Below are positions 1 to 5,924 of a DNA stretch of 16,938 bases, in pieces. The position numbers and the translations under genes are program-made. Numbering within the stretch: the first letter of the stretch is position 1; each line of letters starts with the position of its first letter. Source of the stretch: Candidatus Kaiserbacteria bacterium (GTDB lineage: Bacteria > Patescibacteriota > Minisyncoccia > Phycocordibacterales > UBA2100); contig JANLIP010000047.1 of NCBI GenBank assembly GCA_024654165.1, positions 1 through 16,938 on the forward strand, in the 5' to 3' direction. The notes beneath the pieces are model-generated. The model worked only from the letters and a program-made list of their open reading frames with translations, did no database searches and was not told the DNA's origin.

Positions 1-762
1 GAAGTTGAATCGCGCATTGATTACGAGCACTTCTCTATTTTTCGCGAAGCCCACCGGACCTTTGTGAAGCCTTTTCCGATATCCATCGCGTTTCCGGGCA
101 GTGCGGAGGGAAGCGAAGCACCCGACCGCGGAATTTTGAATAGGCTCGGAATGCGGAGCAAACATCTCGTGCTCGGAGTTGACCGCATGGACTACATTAA
201 AGGCATTCCGGAACGCTTCAAAGGGTTTGAATTTCTTTTAGACGCCCATCCCGAATACCGGGGCACGACCGCGCTTCTGCAGATAGGTTCGCCCACGCGC
301 GGATCTGTCGGCATGTTCCGCGAGTACTCCGAACGGGTCGCTGCCGAATCCGAGAGAATCAACGCAAAATTCGGCACCAATGACTGGAAACCGATCGTGC
401 TGGAACGTCGCAGTTACAGCCACGCGGAACTTCGTAATCTCTATCAGCTTGCCGACGTATGCCTCGTCACATCTCTGCACGACGGCATGAACCTCGTCGC
501 CAAGGAATATGCCGCCGCTAGAAGCGACGAATCGGGTGTGCTGGTCTTGAGCCAATTCGCGGGCGCATCGCGGGACATGAAGGGGGCTCTGATTGTGAAC
601 CCGTACAGCGCCGAGGAAACCTCCGCCGCGCTCCATACGGCGCTCACGATGCCGAAGACGGAACAGCATCGGCGTATGAAAACGATGCGCGCCTCCGTCC
701 GCGATTACAATATTTACCGCTGGTCGGCGGAACTTATCAAGGCGCTCTCACAGCTTGAGTAG
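1..762 (+). CDS. otsA: Trehalose-6-phosphate synthase, C-terminal part (5' end outside window)
   Basis: This is a GT20 glycosyltransferase that joins glucose from a nucleotide sugar to glucose-6-phosphate to make trehalose-6-phosphate. The frame is open from base 1, so the first part of the usual ~470-residue enzyme lies upstream and about 253 residues are visible. A GTG at 64 is internal, not the start. Visible family motifs are GVDRMDYIKGIPERF, whose Arg and Lys contact the donor phosphates, then QIGSPTRG, and DGMNLVAKEY followed by VLSQFAGA, the C-terminal nucleotide-sugar site. It ends in TAG at 760-762, directly before otsB, so the two should be co-transcribed. Like otsB it is richer in G+C than the genes that follow. 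Identification is by motif recall and is secure; donor specificity (UDP- or other NDP-glucose) cannot be read here. Confidence 0.95.
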   Translation, partial: EVESRIDYEHFSIFREAHRTFVKPFPISIAFPGSAEGSEAPDRGILNRLGMRSKHLVLGVDRMDYIKGIPERFKGFEFLLDAHPEYRGTTALLQIGSPTRGSVGMFREYSERVAAESERINAKFGTNDWKPIVLERRSYSHAELRNLYQLADVCLVTSLHDGMNLVAKEYAAARSDESGVLVLSQFAGASRDMKGALIVNPYSAEETSAALHTALTMPKTEQHRRMKTMRASVRDYNIYRWSAELIKALSQLE

Positions 763-763
763 C

Positions 764-1519
764 ATGAAAGATGCCGATAAGAACATGAGCCGGATACTTC
801 GGCGCGTCGGGGGAAACGATTTTCTGCTCATGCTGGATTTTGACGGCGTTCTTGCGCCTATCGTCGCGCGTCCGAATATGGCGCGCATAGGGAAGCGCAC
901 GCGCGCGCTTCTTGCGGCATGCGCGAGGCGCGGCCGCGTCGCCGTAATTTCCGGCCGCGCACTCGCAGATGTGCGCACGCGCGTCGGTCTTTCGGATATA
1001 TGGTATGCGGGAAATCACGGCGCCGAGTGGCAAATGGGAAAGGCGCGCGGCCGCGAGAAACTCTCGCGCGCCCTGGGCACGAAGCTTCGCGAAGCGCGCG
1101 AGGCTTTTGCCGAACTTTCGCGGGGGTACCGCGGAGTCGTCGTGGAGGACAAAGTGCTGACCTTCAGCGTGCATTTTCGCGCGCTTGCGCGCCCGCACTC
1201 TGCACGGTTTAGAAAAGATGCAGAACGTGTAGCAAAGAAATTCGCGCATTTTCTTGATATAAGCGAAGGGGCCGAATATATTTTTAACATCCGCCCGCGC
1301 GCAGGCCGTACCAAAGGCGATGCTGTGCGCCTCGCGCGCAAGAGTGCCTCCGCAAAAGCCGTACCGATATACATCGGCGACGATACGACCGACGAAGATG
1401 CCTTCCTCGCCCTTAAGGGCGGCATTACAATCCGTGTCGGCAAATCCGCTTCAAGTGCTGCAGAATATTATTTCAAAACTCGCGCAAGCGTAGACAAATT
1501 TCTGCGCAATCTTGCTTAA
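764..1519 (+). CDS. otsB: Trehalose-6-phosphate phosphatase
   Basis: This HAD-superfamily phosphatase removes phosphate from trehalose-6-phosphate to give trehalose, completing the OtsAB pathway. HAD motif I is DFDGVLAPI (nucleophile Asp25 and acid Asp27 from the ATG start), followed by ISGR (motif II), GNHGAEW (substrate cap), a KGDAV lysine (motif III) and GDDTTDEDAF (motif IV). The 251 residues are normal for the family. The ATG at 764 lies one base after the otsA stop. A TTG at 755 would add three residues by overlapping otsA, and is less likely. No Shine-Dalgarno is seen, so translational coupling to otsA is probable. The coding sequence is strikingly GC-rich, with many GCG and CGC codons. 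Confidence 0.95.
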   Translation: MKDADKNMSRILRRVGGNDFLLMLDFDGVLAPIVARPNMARIGKRTRALLAACARRGRVAVISGRALADVRTRVGLSDIWYAGNHGAEWQMGKARGREKLSRALGTKLREAREAFAELSRGYRGVVVEDKVLTFSVHFRALARPHSARFRKDAERVAKKFAHFLDISEGAEYIFNIRPRAGRTKGDAVRLARKSASAKAVPIYIGDDTTDEDAFLALKGGITIRVGKSASSAAEYYFKTRASVDKFLRNLA

Positions 1520-1576
1520 TCCTCCTCTTCGTAAAAGGGTTTTTGTGCATAACAGAATCTCATGTACCATGGGCCC

Positions 1577-2020
1577 ATGAGAGTCATTCTACTTAAGGAT
1601 GTCGCCACAGTAGGGAGGAGGGACCAGATAAAAGAGGTGGCGGACGGCTACGCTATCAACTTCCTTATCGCGCGCGGATTGGCGCAAGAAGCATCAGCGA
1701 AGAATATTGCCGAGCACGACAAACGGCAAAAGATTTCTGAAATTACTGCGCAAGCGCAGGACGCGCAGTTTCAAGAACTTGCCCGCAAGCTGGCAGAAGA
1801 CAAAATCTCTTTGAAGGTTAAGATGAACGAATCGGGGCATTTGTATGAAAGTATTTCCGCAAAAAGAATCGCGAATGAAATCACGAAAAAATATAAGCAC
1901 GATATTGGCGAAAGCGCGGTAATGTTAGATGAGCCGATTAAGGGGGCAGGGGAGGCAAAAATAGAAATAAAGCTAGGGCGTCACCGAGCCACAGCGACTG
2001 TAGAGATACTTGCTTCTTAA
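1577..2020 (+). CDS. rplI: Ribosomal protein bL9
   Basis: Large-subunit protein L9 is a two-domain protein with a long linking helix that binds 23S rRNA. The N-terminal domain reads [18 protein letters not shown], then [16 protein letters not shown]. The lysine- and alanine-rich connecting helix spans about residues 45-75. The C-terminal domain follows, with [13 protein letters not shown] and the final [12 protein letters not shown]. An ATG at 1562 would add five residues (MYHGP), but the family begins at MRVILL, so 1577 is chosen. The 147 residues are typical. There is no Shine-Dalgarno; a weak TTGTGC (1543-1548) and TACCAT (1565-1570) lie upstream, the latter 6 bases before the ATG. Its stop interlocks with that of rpmA on the other strand. 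Confidence 0.96.
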   Translation: MRVILLKDVATVGRRDQIKEVADGYAINFLIARGLAQEASAKNIAEHDKRQKISEITAQAQDAQFQELARKLAEDKISLKVKMNESGHLYESISAKRIANEITKKYKHDIGESAVMLDEPIKGAGEAKIEIKLGRHRATATVEILAS

Positions 2021-2295
2021 ACGGCTAGAACGTCAACAACACGGCGAGTGTTAGAACGGCCGTCAAAATCCATCTTTCTTTTTGTGCGGAAGCGTACGAC
2101 GCCGGTTGCCATCGCGAAAAGCGTGTGGTCGGTGCCTACGCCGATATTCTTGCCGGGCAGTATCTTTGTACCGCGCTGGCGGACGATGATTTCTCCAACC
2201 CCAACCTTCTGTCCGTCGGAGCGCTTAACTCCGAGGTACTTAGGATTTGAATCGTTCAGGTTATGCGCTGTTCCTCCTGCTTTTGTATGGGCCAT
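2017..2295 (-). CDS. rpmA: Ribosomal protein bL27
   Basis: Large-subunit protein L27 has an N-terminal tail that reaches the peptidyl-transferase centre. Family signatures are [34 protein letters not shown] and the beta-barrel end [14 protein letters not shown]. The tail reads TAHNLNDSN where most bacteria have a basic Asn-Gly-Arg segment, so it is less basic than usual. The 92 residues are normal. L21 (rplU), its usual partner, is not adjacent. It is transcribed toward rplI, and its stop TAA (2019-2017) overlaps the rplI stop (2018-2020) in the palindrome TTAA. A run of CTAG heptads lies just upstream of its start. Confidence 0.96.
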   Translation of the reverse strand: MAHTKAGGTAHNLNDSNPKYLGVKRSDGQKVGVGEIIVRQRGTKILPGKNIGVGTDHTLFAMATGVVRFRTKRKMDFDGRSNTRRVVDVLAV

Positions 2296-2308
2296 ATTGA
2301 ATTAGGGG

Positions 2309-2336
2309 CTAGATGCTAGCTTCTAGGGACTAGTGA
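2309..2336. repeat. CTAG heptad array A (7-base period)
   Basis: CTAG occurs at 2309, 2316, 2323 and 2330, spaced exactly 7 bases apart with three variable bases between copies. On the minus strand the pattern continues one more unit as CTAA (2305-2302). It lies between rpmA (-) and the Ada-like gene (+). The same kind of array, with partly the same heptads (CTAGAAG, CTAGCCC), occurs at 5849-5921. Confidence 0.8.
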
Positions 2337-2339
2337 ATA

Positions 2340-2348
2340 TGATATATT
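2340..2348 (+). promoter_or_regulatory. Candidate extended -10 promoter, leaderless
   Basis: TGA-TATATT (2340-2348) is a TGn-extended -10 box. Exactly 6 bases separate it from the ATG at 2355, so transcription would start at or within a base or so of the start codon. No convincing -35 is seen. The same arrangement occurs before the Xer gene and before the small frame at 9973. Confidence 0.45.
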
Positions 2349-2354
2349 TTGAAC

Positions 2355-2720
2355 ATGCCGAGTATACAGGAAGCGTGGCTTAAAATCAAGAATTGGACTG
2401 ATATTGCGGTGGGAGAGTGGGGATTGGTCGCGATAGTCTTCCTTATAGGCCTTGCTTCCTTTGGACTGGGCCGTTTATCCGTATTAGAGAGCGTCCGACC
2501 GCCTGTATCCATAACAGAAGCGCCCGCACTGACAGAACCGCGGGGGATGAGTATAGGGGGCCTGATAGTGGCCTCGCGAGGGGGGAGCGCGTACTATTTC
2601 CCGTGGTGCGCTTCAGCCTCTAAAATCGCTCCGCAGAATCAGATATGGTTTGCAAGCGAAGAAAAAGCGCGCGCAGCCGGATATGCTCCGGCCAAGAATT
2701 GCAAGGGTTTAGAAAAATAA
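2355..2720 (+). CDS. Small membrane-anchored protein with Ada-like metal-binding fold
   Basis: The protein has about 121 residues from the ATG at 2355; an in-frame TTG at 2349 would add two. One hydrophobic segment (about residues 21-38, LVAIVFLIGLASFGLG) anchors it in the membrane. A Pro-rich linker leads to a C-terminal domain of about 55 residues with GSAYYFPWC, then IWFASEEKARAAGY and PAKNCKGL. That pattern resembles the Ada DNA-repair protein's metal-binding domain (Y..P.C ... F.s..eA..aGy.P...C). Only two of the four Ada cysteines remain (PWC and KNC), so zinc binding and methyl transfer are doubtful. The function is unknown. I associate such short TM-plus-Ada proteins with Parcubacteria, from memory only. 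Confidence 0.7.
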   Translation: MPSIQEAWLKIKNWTDIAVGEWGLVAIVFLIGLASFGLGRLSVLESVRPPVSITEAPALTEPRGMSIGGLIVASRGGSAYYFPWCASASKIAPQNQIWFASEEKARAAGYAPAKNCKGLEK

Positions 2721-2746
2721 GGAGCGAAGCGACTATATTTTCCTTA

Positions 2747-2862
2747 ATCCCGCCCCAATTTAGTATCACACAACTCCATTTAAAATTTGATATACTGTTG
2801 AGACGGTCTCAACAAAATCGCAAAATTAACACATGAGAACGGACACTAAATTGGGGCGGGAT
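2747..2862. repeat. Inverted-repeat element upstream of the exonuclease gene
   Basis: A perfect 18-base inverted repeat, left arm 2747-2764 (ATCCCGCCCCAATTTAGT) and right arm 2845-2862, encloses 80 bases. Outside it, an imperfect second pair (GGAGCGAAGCGA at 2721-2732 and TCGCTCCGCTCG at 2878-2889) gives a nested structure of about 169 bases. The interior holds a palindrome and a possible promoter. No target-site duplication or poly-T tract is evident, so a miniature mobile element, an RNA hairpin and a protein-binding array all remain possible. Confidence 0.75.
2796..2826 (+). promoter_or_regulatory. Candidate promoter with overlapping operator-like palindrome
   Basis: A perfect 9+1+9 palindrome (TGTTGAGAC, centre G2805, GTCTCAACA) spans 2796-2814. 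It contains TTGAGA (2798-2803), a 5/6 match to a -35 box, 17 bases before CAAAAT (2821-2826), a 4/6 match to a -10. An ATG follows 6 bases later at 2833. A dimeric repressor bound here would cover the -35. The regulator is unknown. Confidence 0.4.
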
Positions 2863-2892
2863 GTAAGAGCTTCTAACTCGCTCCGCTCGTAA
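2833..2892 (+). CDS. Possible 19-residue leader peptide
   Basis: A short frame (MRTDTKLGRDVRASNSLRS) starts 6 bases after the candidate -10 and runs through the right arm of the inverted repeat. It ends 11 bases before the exonuclease start. It is very short with no recognised similarity, so it may be fortuitous. It is listed because promoter and start spacing match other starts in the window. Confidence 0.2.
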   Translation: MRTDTKLGRDVRASNSLRS

Positions 2893-2903
2893 CAAAAACT
2901 AAC

Positions 2904-3494
2904 ATGCTAATCGTTGACGTTGAAGCCTCCGGGGTAGAAGCAAAGAAACACTCCATCGTGTCTGTTGGCGCGCTTGATTTTGCGAATCCTACAAATCGCT
3001 TTTATGAGGAGTGCAGAGTGTGGGACGGGGCGCACATTATGGACGAAGCGCTTGCGGTAAATGGATTTACAAAGGCACAGATTACAGATTCTAAAAAGCA
3101 GAGCGAGGGCGATTTGATACACGCTTTTTTGCATTGGAGCGAAAGCGTTGAAGAAAGAACTCTTGCAGGGCAAAATGTTTCTTTTGACCGTGATTTCTTG
3201 AAAGCGGCTGCGGAGCGCGCCGGACACACGGATTGGCAATTCGCGTACCGCACCATTGATACGCACACGCTTGCCTACATGCACATGATAGAGAGGGGGA
3301 TTCAGCCTCCCGTCAAACACAAGCGCTCGGCCTTGGACCTTGATGCGGTTCTAAACTATTGTGGGATTCCGGAGGAACCAAGTCCGCACAATGCGCTTAC
3401 CGGCGCCTTGTCGCACGCCGAAGTAATCGCGCGCCTTTTGTACGGACGAAAACTTTTGCCCGAATTTGAAGAATTCGCGATTCCTTGGAAATAA
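2904..3494 (+). CDS. DEDDh-family 3'-5' exonuclease (DnaQ-like), atypical active site
   Basis: The 196 residues have the RNase T / DnaQ exonuclease fold. Exo I is IVDVEASG (metal ligands Asp5 and Glu7), Exo II is GQNVSFDRDFL (Asp95), and Exo III is HNALTGALSHAEV with His162. In DEDDh enzymes the fourth acidic ligand is Asp five residues after that His; here it is Gly167. The domain therefore shows D-E-D-h without the last D, which could mean reduced activity, a substitute ligand or a subfamily trait. It lacks polymerase-binding or BRCT extensions, so it need not be a Pol III epsilon subunit; general 3' trimming of DNA or RNA is an alternative. The ATG at 2904 is chosen because IVDVEASG starts at residue 3. 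No Shine-Dalgarno is seen. Confidence 0.8.
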   Translation: MLIVDVEASGVEAKKHSIVSVGALDFANPTNRFYEECRVWDGAHIMDEALAVNGFTKAQITDSKKQSEGDLIHAFLHWSESVEERTLAGQNVSFDRDFLKAAAERAGHTDWQFAYRTIDTHTLAYMHMIERGIQPPVKHKRSALDLDAVLNYCGIPEEPSPHNALTGALSHAEVIARLLYGRKLLPEFEEFAIPWK

Positions 3495-3504
3495 CGTGCG
3501 ACGC

Positions 3505-3969
3505 ATGGTTACCTATATCGCAGATTTTTTATACGGCTCTACAAAATACCCGTGCGCATTGTTCAAACCGTTGGTTTTTCTAGGATATTTTGGTTCTGAA
3601 CCGCATCATCGCCATCAGAAAATCTTTTTCAAGACTCTTAGGGCGATTGGATTTAGAAGAACCTTCTGGCAACTTGTGTTTCCAGGACAGACAGCAGGAT
3701 TAATTAAAAGGATTCCTGTCACTGACACTGGGGTGAATGAATATCATGTCAGATTTTATGACGATGGCTTGATTGAATGCGAGCTTGAGGTAGATAGATG
3801 GAGTAGTAAGCATTGGAGAGGTCCTAGGCATCATGGAGAGGACGGCAAGAAATTCCTTACCCAAATACTTGAGTTGGAGTTTAAGGAAATACTTAAAGAA
3901 GAGAAAGTCCGTATTAGTGAACTATTTGGTGCAAAGAACTTTACCTTGGAATGCATACGGCGTACGTAG
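3505..3969 (+). CDS. Hypothetical protein, unrecognised
   Basis: About 154 residues; I do not recognise the family. From the ATG at 3505 it begins 10 bases after the exonuclease stop; a GTG at 3496 in frame would start one base after it. Visible features are an aromatic, basic N-terminal half (FLYGSTKYPCALFKP, then EPHHRHQKIFFKTL), a central stretch that reads like beta strands (NEYHVRFYDDGLIECELEVDRW), a His-rich turn (RGPRHHGED), and a charged helix (about residues 113-136, FLTQILELEFKEILKEEK). There is no signal peptide or clear membrane segment. Codon use is more AT-rich than in the exonuclease before it. Probably co-transcribed with the exonuclease, so a partner role is possible but unproven. 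Confidence 0.6.
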   Translation: MVTYIADFLYGSTKYPCALFKPLVFLGYFGSEPHHRHQKIFFKTLRAIGFRRTFWQLVFPGQTAGLIKRIPVTDTGVNEYHVRFYDDGLIECELEVDRWSSKHWRGPRHHGEDGKKFLTQILELEFKEILKEEKVRISELFGAKNFTLECIRRT

Positions 3970-4042
3970 GGCAGGGGATGCGCCCATATATAGGAGTGCA
4001 TTGAGCCCTATCCCCTATGGGGAATAGAATTTATCGCTGTTG

Positions 4043-4064
4043 AATTTATTTCGGGAAATAAATT
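4043..4064. repeat. 9-bp perfect hairpin
   Basis: AATTTATTT (4043-4051), loop CGGG, AAATAAATT (4056-4064). The stem is all A/T and is not followed by a T tract, so it is a poor terminator. It could be a protein-binding palindrome in front of the recombinase gene. Confidence 0.5.
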
Positions 4065-4201
4065 TATCTCCATAAGAGTCTGCACAGATTTAATTCAAGA
4101 AAAAGAGTCCTATTAAAAGAATGGATGCAATGTGGTTCGGGGAAGCGAGCTCGGCGCTTATATGTTGTAATACATATGCACAGTAGTTCGTTTTACGTAT
4201 A

Positions 4202-4230
4202 TTGTGCGAATGAGCATTGTATGCTAATAT
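4202..4230 (+). promoter_or_regulatory. Candidate xer promoter, leaderless
   Basis: TTGTGC (4202-4207), a 17-base spacer, then TAATAT (4225-4230) preceded by TGC, giving an extended -10. The ATG of the recombinase begins 6 bases later at 4237, so the mRNA would have no or almost no leader. There is no Shine-Dalgarno. Confidence 0.5.
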
Positions 4231-4236
4231 CGCCGT

Positions 4237-5211
4237 ATGAAGGTACCGTCCGGTGTCCTCCCTATCAAGGAATACATCCTGCCCTTTTTAGATTACTGTG
4301 AGATTGAAAAAGGATTATCAAACAATACGCAGAAAAATTATAAACAATATTTGCGACTTTTTGTTAAATGGCTCGACCATAGCAAAAATTCCAATCTCCT
4401 CCCCCATGAGTTAACGGCGCAGCATATTTGGGATTACCGGCTCTATCTCGCTCGGACGTATAAAACCCCTTCAGGCGATTACTTGGGAAAGAAGTCTCAG
4501 AATTATTATCTTATTGCCCTGCGCGCCCTTTTGAGTTTTCTTGCCGAGCGCGATGTGGTCACGATCCCATCATCCAAAGTGAAACTCGCGCGCCAGAAGT
4601 CCGACGAAGTCGTTTCCTTTCTCGAGGTGAGCGATGTAGATAGTATGATACAGATACCCGACACCGCGACGCCCGCAGGCATTCGCGACCGCGCTATAAT
4701 GGAATTATTCTTCTCATCTGGCATGCGCATAGCAGAGCTCGTCTCTCTTAATGTGGACAATGTTTCGTTTCTTAAAGATAAGAATGCAACACGTACATTT
4801 GAACTCTCCATTGTTGGTAAAGGAAAACACGTAAGGACAATATTCATTTCTCCGCGTGCAGCTCAGTGGTTACGAACCTATCTTGATTCTCGCCGCGACG
4901 TGTTTAAACCCCTCTTCATTAATCATCGCTCCAAAGATTCTGATAACTGCCGCCTATCTGTGCGATATATCCAAATTATGATATCTCGATCTGCAATGCT
5001 TGCGGGTATTTCGAAAAAAGTCACCCCCCATACCCTACGCCACACATATGCAACTGATTTGTTGGCGCATGGTGCCGACCTACGAAGCGTGCAGGAACTT
5101 TTGGGCCACAAGAACGTCGCAACGACCCAGATCTACACGCACGTTACGAATAAACAGCTCAGAAACATCCATGAAAAATTCCACGGCGGGAAAGAAATGG
5201 ACAATAAGTAA
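4237..5211 (+). CDS. Tyrosine recombinase, XerC/XerD type
   Basis: The 324 residues comprise an N-terminal SAM-like core-binding domain (about 10-115, with [18 protein letters not shown]) and a C-terminal catalytic domain. All catalytic residues are visible: Arg164 (SGMRIAEL), Lys195 (GKGKHVR), His265 and Arg268 (HTLRHTYA), His291 (LLGHKN) and Tyr300 (TQIYTH). The 23- and 9-residue spacings match XerD. This family resolves chromosome dimers at dif, or integrates mobile DNA. With no phage or transposon genes around it, a housekeeping single-Xer role is more likely. XerC versus XerD cannot be assigned, and no dif site was found nearby. The following gene starts 3 bases after the stop. Confidence 0.93.
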   Translation: MKVPSGVLPIKEYILPFLDYCEIEKGLSNNTQKNYKQYLRLFVKWLDHSKNSNLLPHELTAQHIWDYRLYLARTYKTPSGDYLGKKSQNYYLIALRALLSFLAERDVVTIPSSKVKLARQKSDEVVSFLEVSDVDSMIQIPDTATPAGIRDRAIMELFFSSGMRIAELVSLNVDNVSFLKDKNATRTFELSIVGKGKHVRTIFISPRAAQWLRTYLDSRRDVFKPLFINHRSKDSDNCRLSVRYIQIMISRSAMLAGISKKVTPHTLRHTYATDLLAHGADLRSVQELLGHKNVATTQIYTHVTNKQLRNIHEKFHGGKEMDNK

Positions 5212-5214
5212 CAT

Positions 5215-5859
5215 ATGAGCTACCGCGACAAATTAAAGGCTGTCCTCTCCCCTGCCGAACGCACGGTTTTTGCCAAACTTAATACTCCGCAAAGAATTCA
5301 GGATTATTTGGATACGCTTTCAATAAACTTTGAAACGTCCGGAGAAACTTATATGTCGCCGAGGCGCGTAATGCGGGAAAAAACTGCGCATTGTTTTGAG
5401 GGCGCGCTCTTGGCGGCTGCGGCTTTTGCCTACCATGGGTCCAAGCCCCTTTTGCTTGATTTACAGACAATAGATAGAGACGAGGACCATGTAGTAGCTC
5501 TGTTTGCCGAAGACGGCCTGTGGGGTGCCACAAGCAAGACAAATCATCCTATACTTCGCTATCGCGACCCTGTTTATAAGACCGTGCGCGAATTAGCAAT
5601 GTCGTATTTCCACGAATATATGATGGATGACGGGACTAAATCGTTGAGGAATTTTTCAAAACCATTTGATTTGAGCAAATATGTTCCCGCAGAATGGGTT
5701 ACCGAAGAAAAAGAATTGGACTGGCTCGTAGACGCGCTTGATACTTCCAAACATTTTCCAATCGCTCCGCCAAATATCATTCGCAAACTCCGCAAAGCTT
5801 CCCCGATTGAAATCAAAGCGATAAACAATACCGAGTGGCCGAACCCCCCTAGCAGCTAG
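5215..5859 (+). CDS. Transglutaminase-like (cysteine protease fold) protein
   Basis: The 214 residues are soluble, without signal peptide or membrane segment. The central part fits a transglutaminase-like core. A Cys at the start of a helix (TAHCFEGALLAAAAFAYHG) is followed by a strand (PLLLDLQTI), then DEDHVVALF with a candidate catalytic His, and GLWGATSKTNHP, where the third residue (usually Asp) would be and Thr, Ser or Asn is seen. The N-terminal part (LSPAERTVFAKLNTPQRIQDYLD) is helical. In this superfamily Cys-His-Asp enzymes cleave or cross-link peptides; the substrate here is unknown. It starts 3 bases after the recombinase stop, so the pair is an operon. Its TAG stop lies inside a CTAG heptad array, and the last residues (SS) are encoded by that array. 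Confidence 0.65.
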   Translation: MSYRDKLKAVLSPAERTVFAKLNTPQRIQDYLDTLSINFETSGETYMSPRRVMREKTAHCFEGALLAAAAFAYHGSKPLLLDLQTIDRDEDHVVALFAEDGLWGATSKTNHPILRYRDPVYKTVRELAMSYFHEYMMDDGTKSLRNFSKPFDLSKYVPAEWVTEEKELDWLVDALDTSKHFPIAPPNIIRKLRKASPIEIKAINNTEWPNPPSS

Positions 5860-5924
5860 AAGTCCCGACGCTTCCGGTCGGGACCCCGATTTTTACGTCG
5901 GGGCTAGCCCCTAGAACCTAATCT
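5849..5924. repeat. CTAG heptad array B, split by a hairpin cassette
   Basis: CTAG occurs at 5849 and 5856, then again at 5904 and 5911 with CTAA at 5918, all 7 bases apart within each half. The halves flank the terminator hairpins at 5862-5903. The heptads CTAGAAG and CTAGCCC also occur in the minus-strand reading of array A (2309-2336). The first half contains the TAG stop of the upstream gene. Confidence 0.8.
5862..5903. terminator. Double hairpin between convergent genes
   Basis: Hairpin 1 is GTCCCGAC (5862-5869), 7-base loop, GTCGGGAC (5877-5884). Hairpin 2 is CCCCGA (5884-5889), 8-base loop, TCGGGG (5898-5903). The T tract at 5890-5894 follows hairpin 1, as in an intrinsic terminator for the plus-strand genes. 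The perfect palindrome GGGGCTAGCCCC (5900-5911) adjoins. It sits between convergent genes ending at 5859 and 5924 and probably serves both. Confidence 0.7.

Larger units (their letters stand above)
3970..4236. other. Intergenic region of 267 bases with two hairpins, no recognised gene
   Basis: This is the longest gene-free stretch in the window and is AT-rich after 4025. It holds an imperfect hairpin at 4008-4027 (8 pairs, one bulge) that could end the upstream transcript, a second AT-only hairpin at 4043-4064, a weak one at 4160-4177 and the xer promoter candidate. A 21-codon frame from 4121 has nothing to support it. No tRNA, convincing dif site or repeat array is seen. Confidence 0.6.

Noticed and set aside
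2048..2305. 85-codon plus-strand frame
   Set aside because: Fully overlaps rpmA on the other strand; an antisense shadow.
2845..2862. Relation of the TKLGRD peptide from the inverted-repeat arm to the N-terminal tail of ribosomal protein L27
   Set aside because: Some L27 proteins carry a similar string, but this window's L27 does not, and six residues are too few to argue descent.
4043..4064. Intrinsic terminator
   Set aside because: The stem is all A/T and no T tract follows.
4121..4186. 21-codon frame before the recombinase
   Set aside because: No promoter at the shared spacing, no ribosome binding site and nothing protein-like in its composition.
4185..4226. dif-like site for the adjacent Xer recombinase
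   Set aside because: One half reads ATACGTAAAAC on the minus strand and resembles a XerD arm, but the other arm and the 6-base centre do not match any dif consensus I know.
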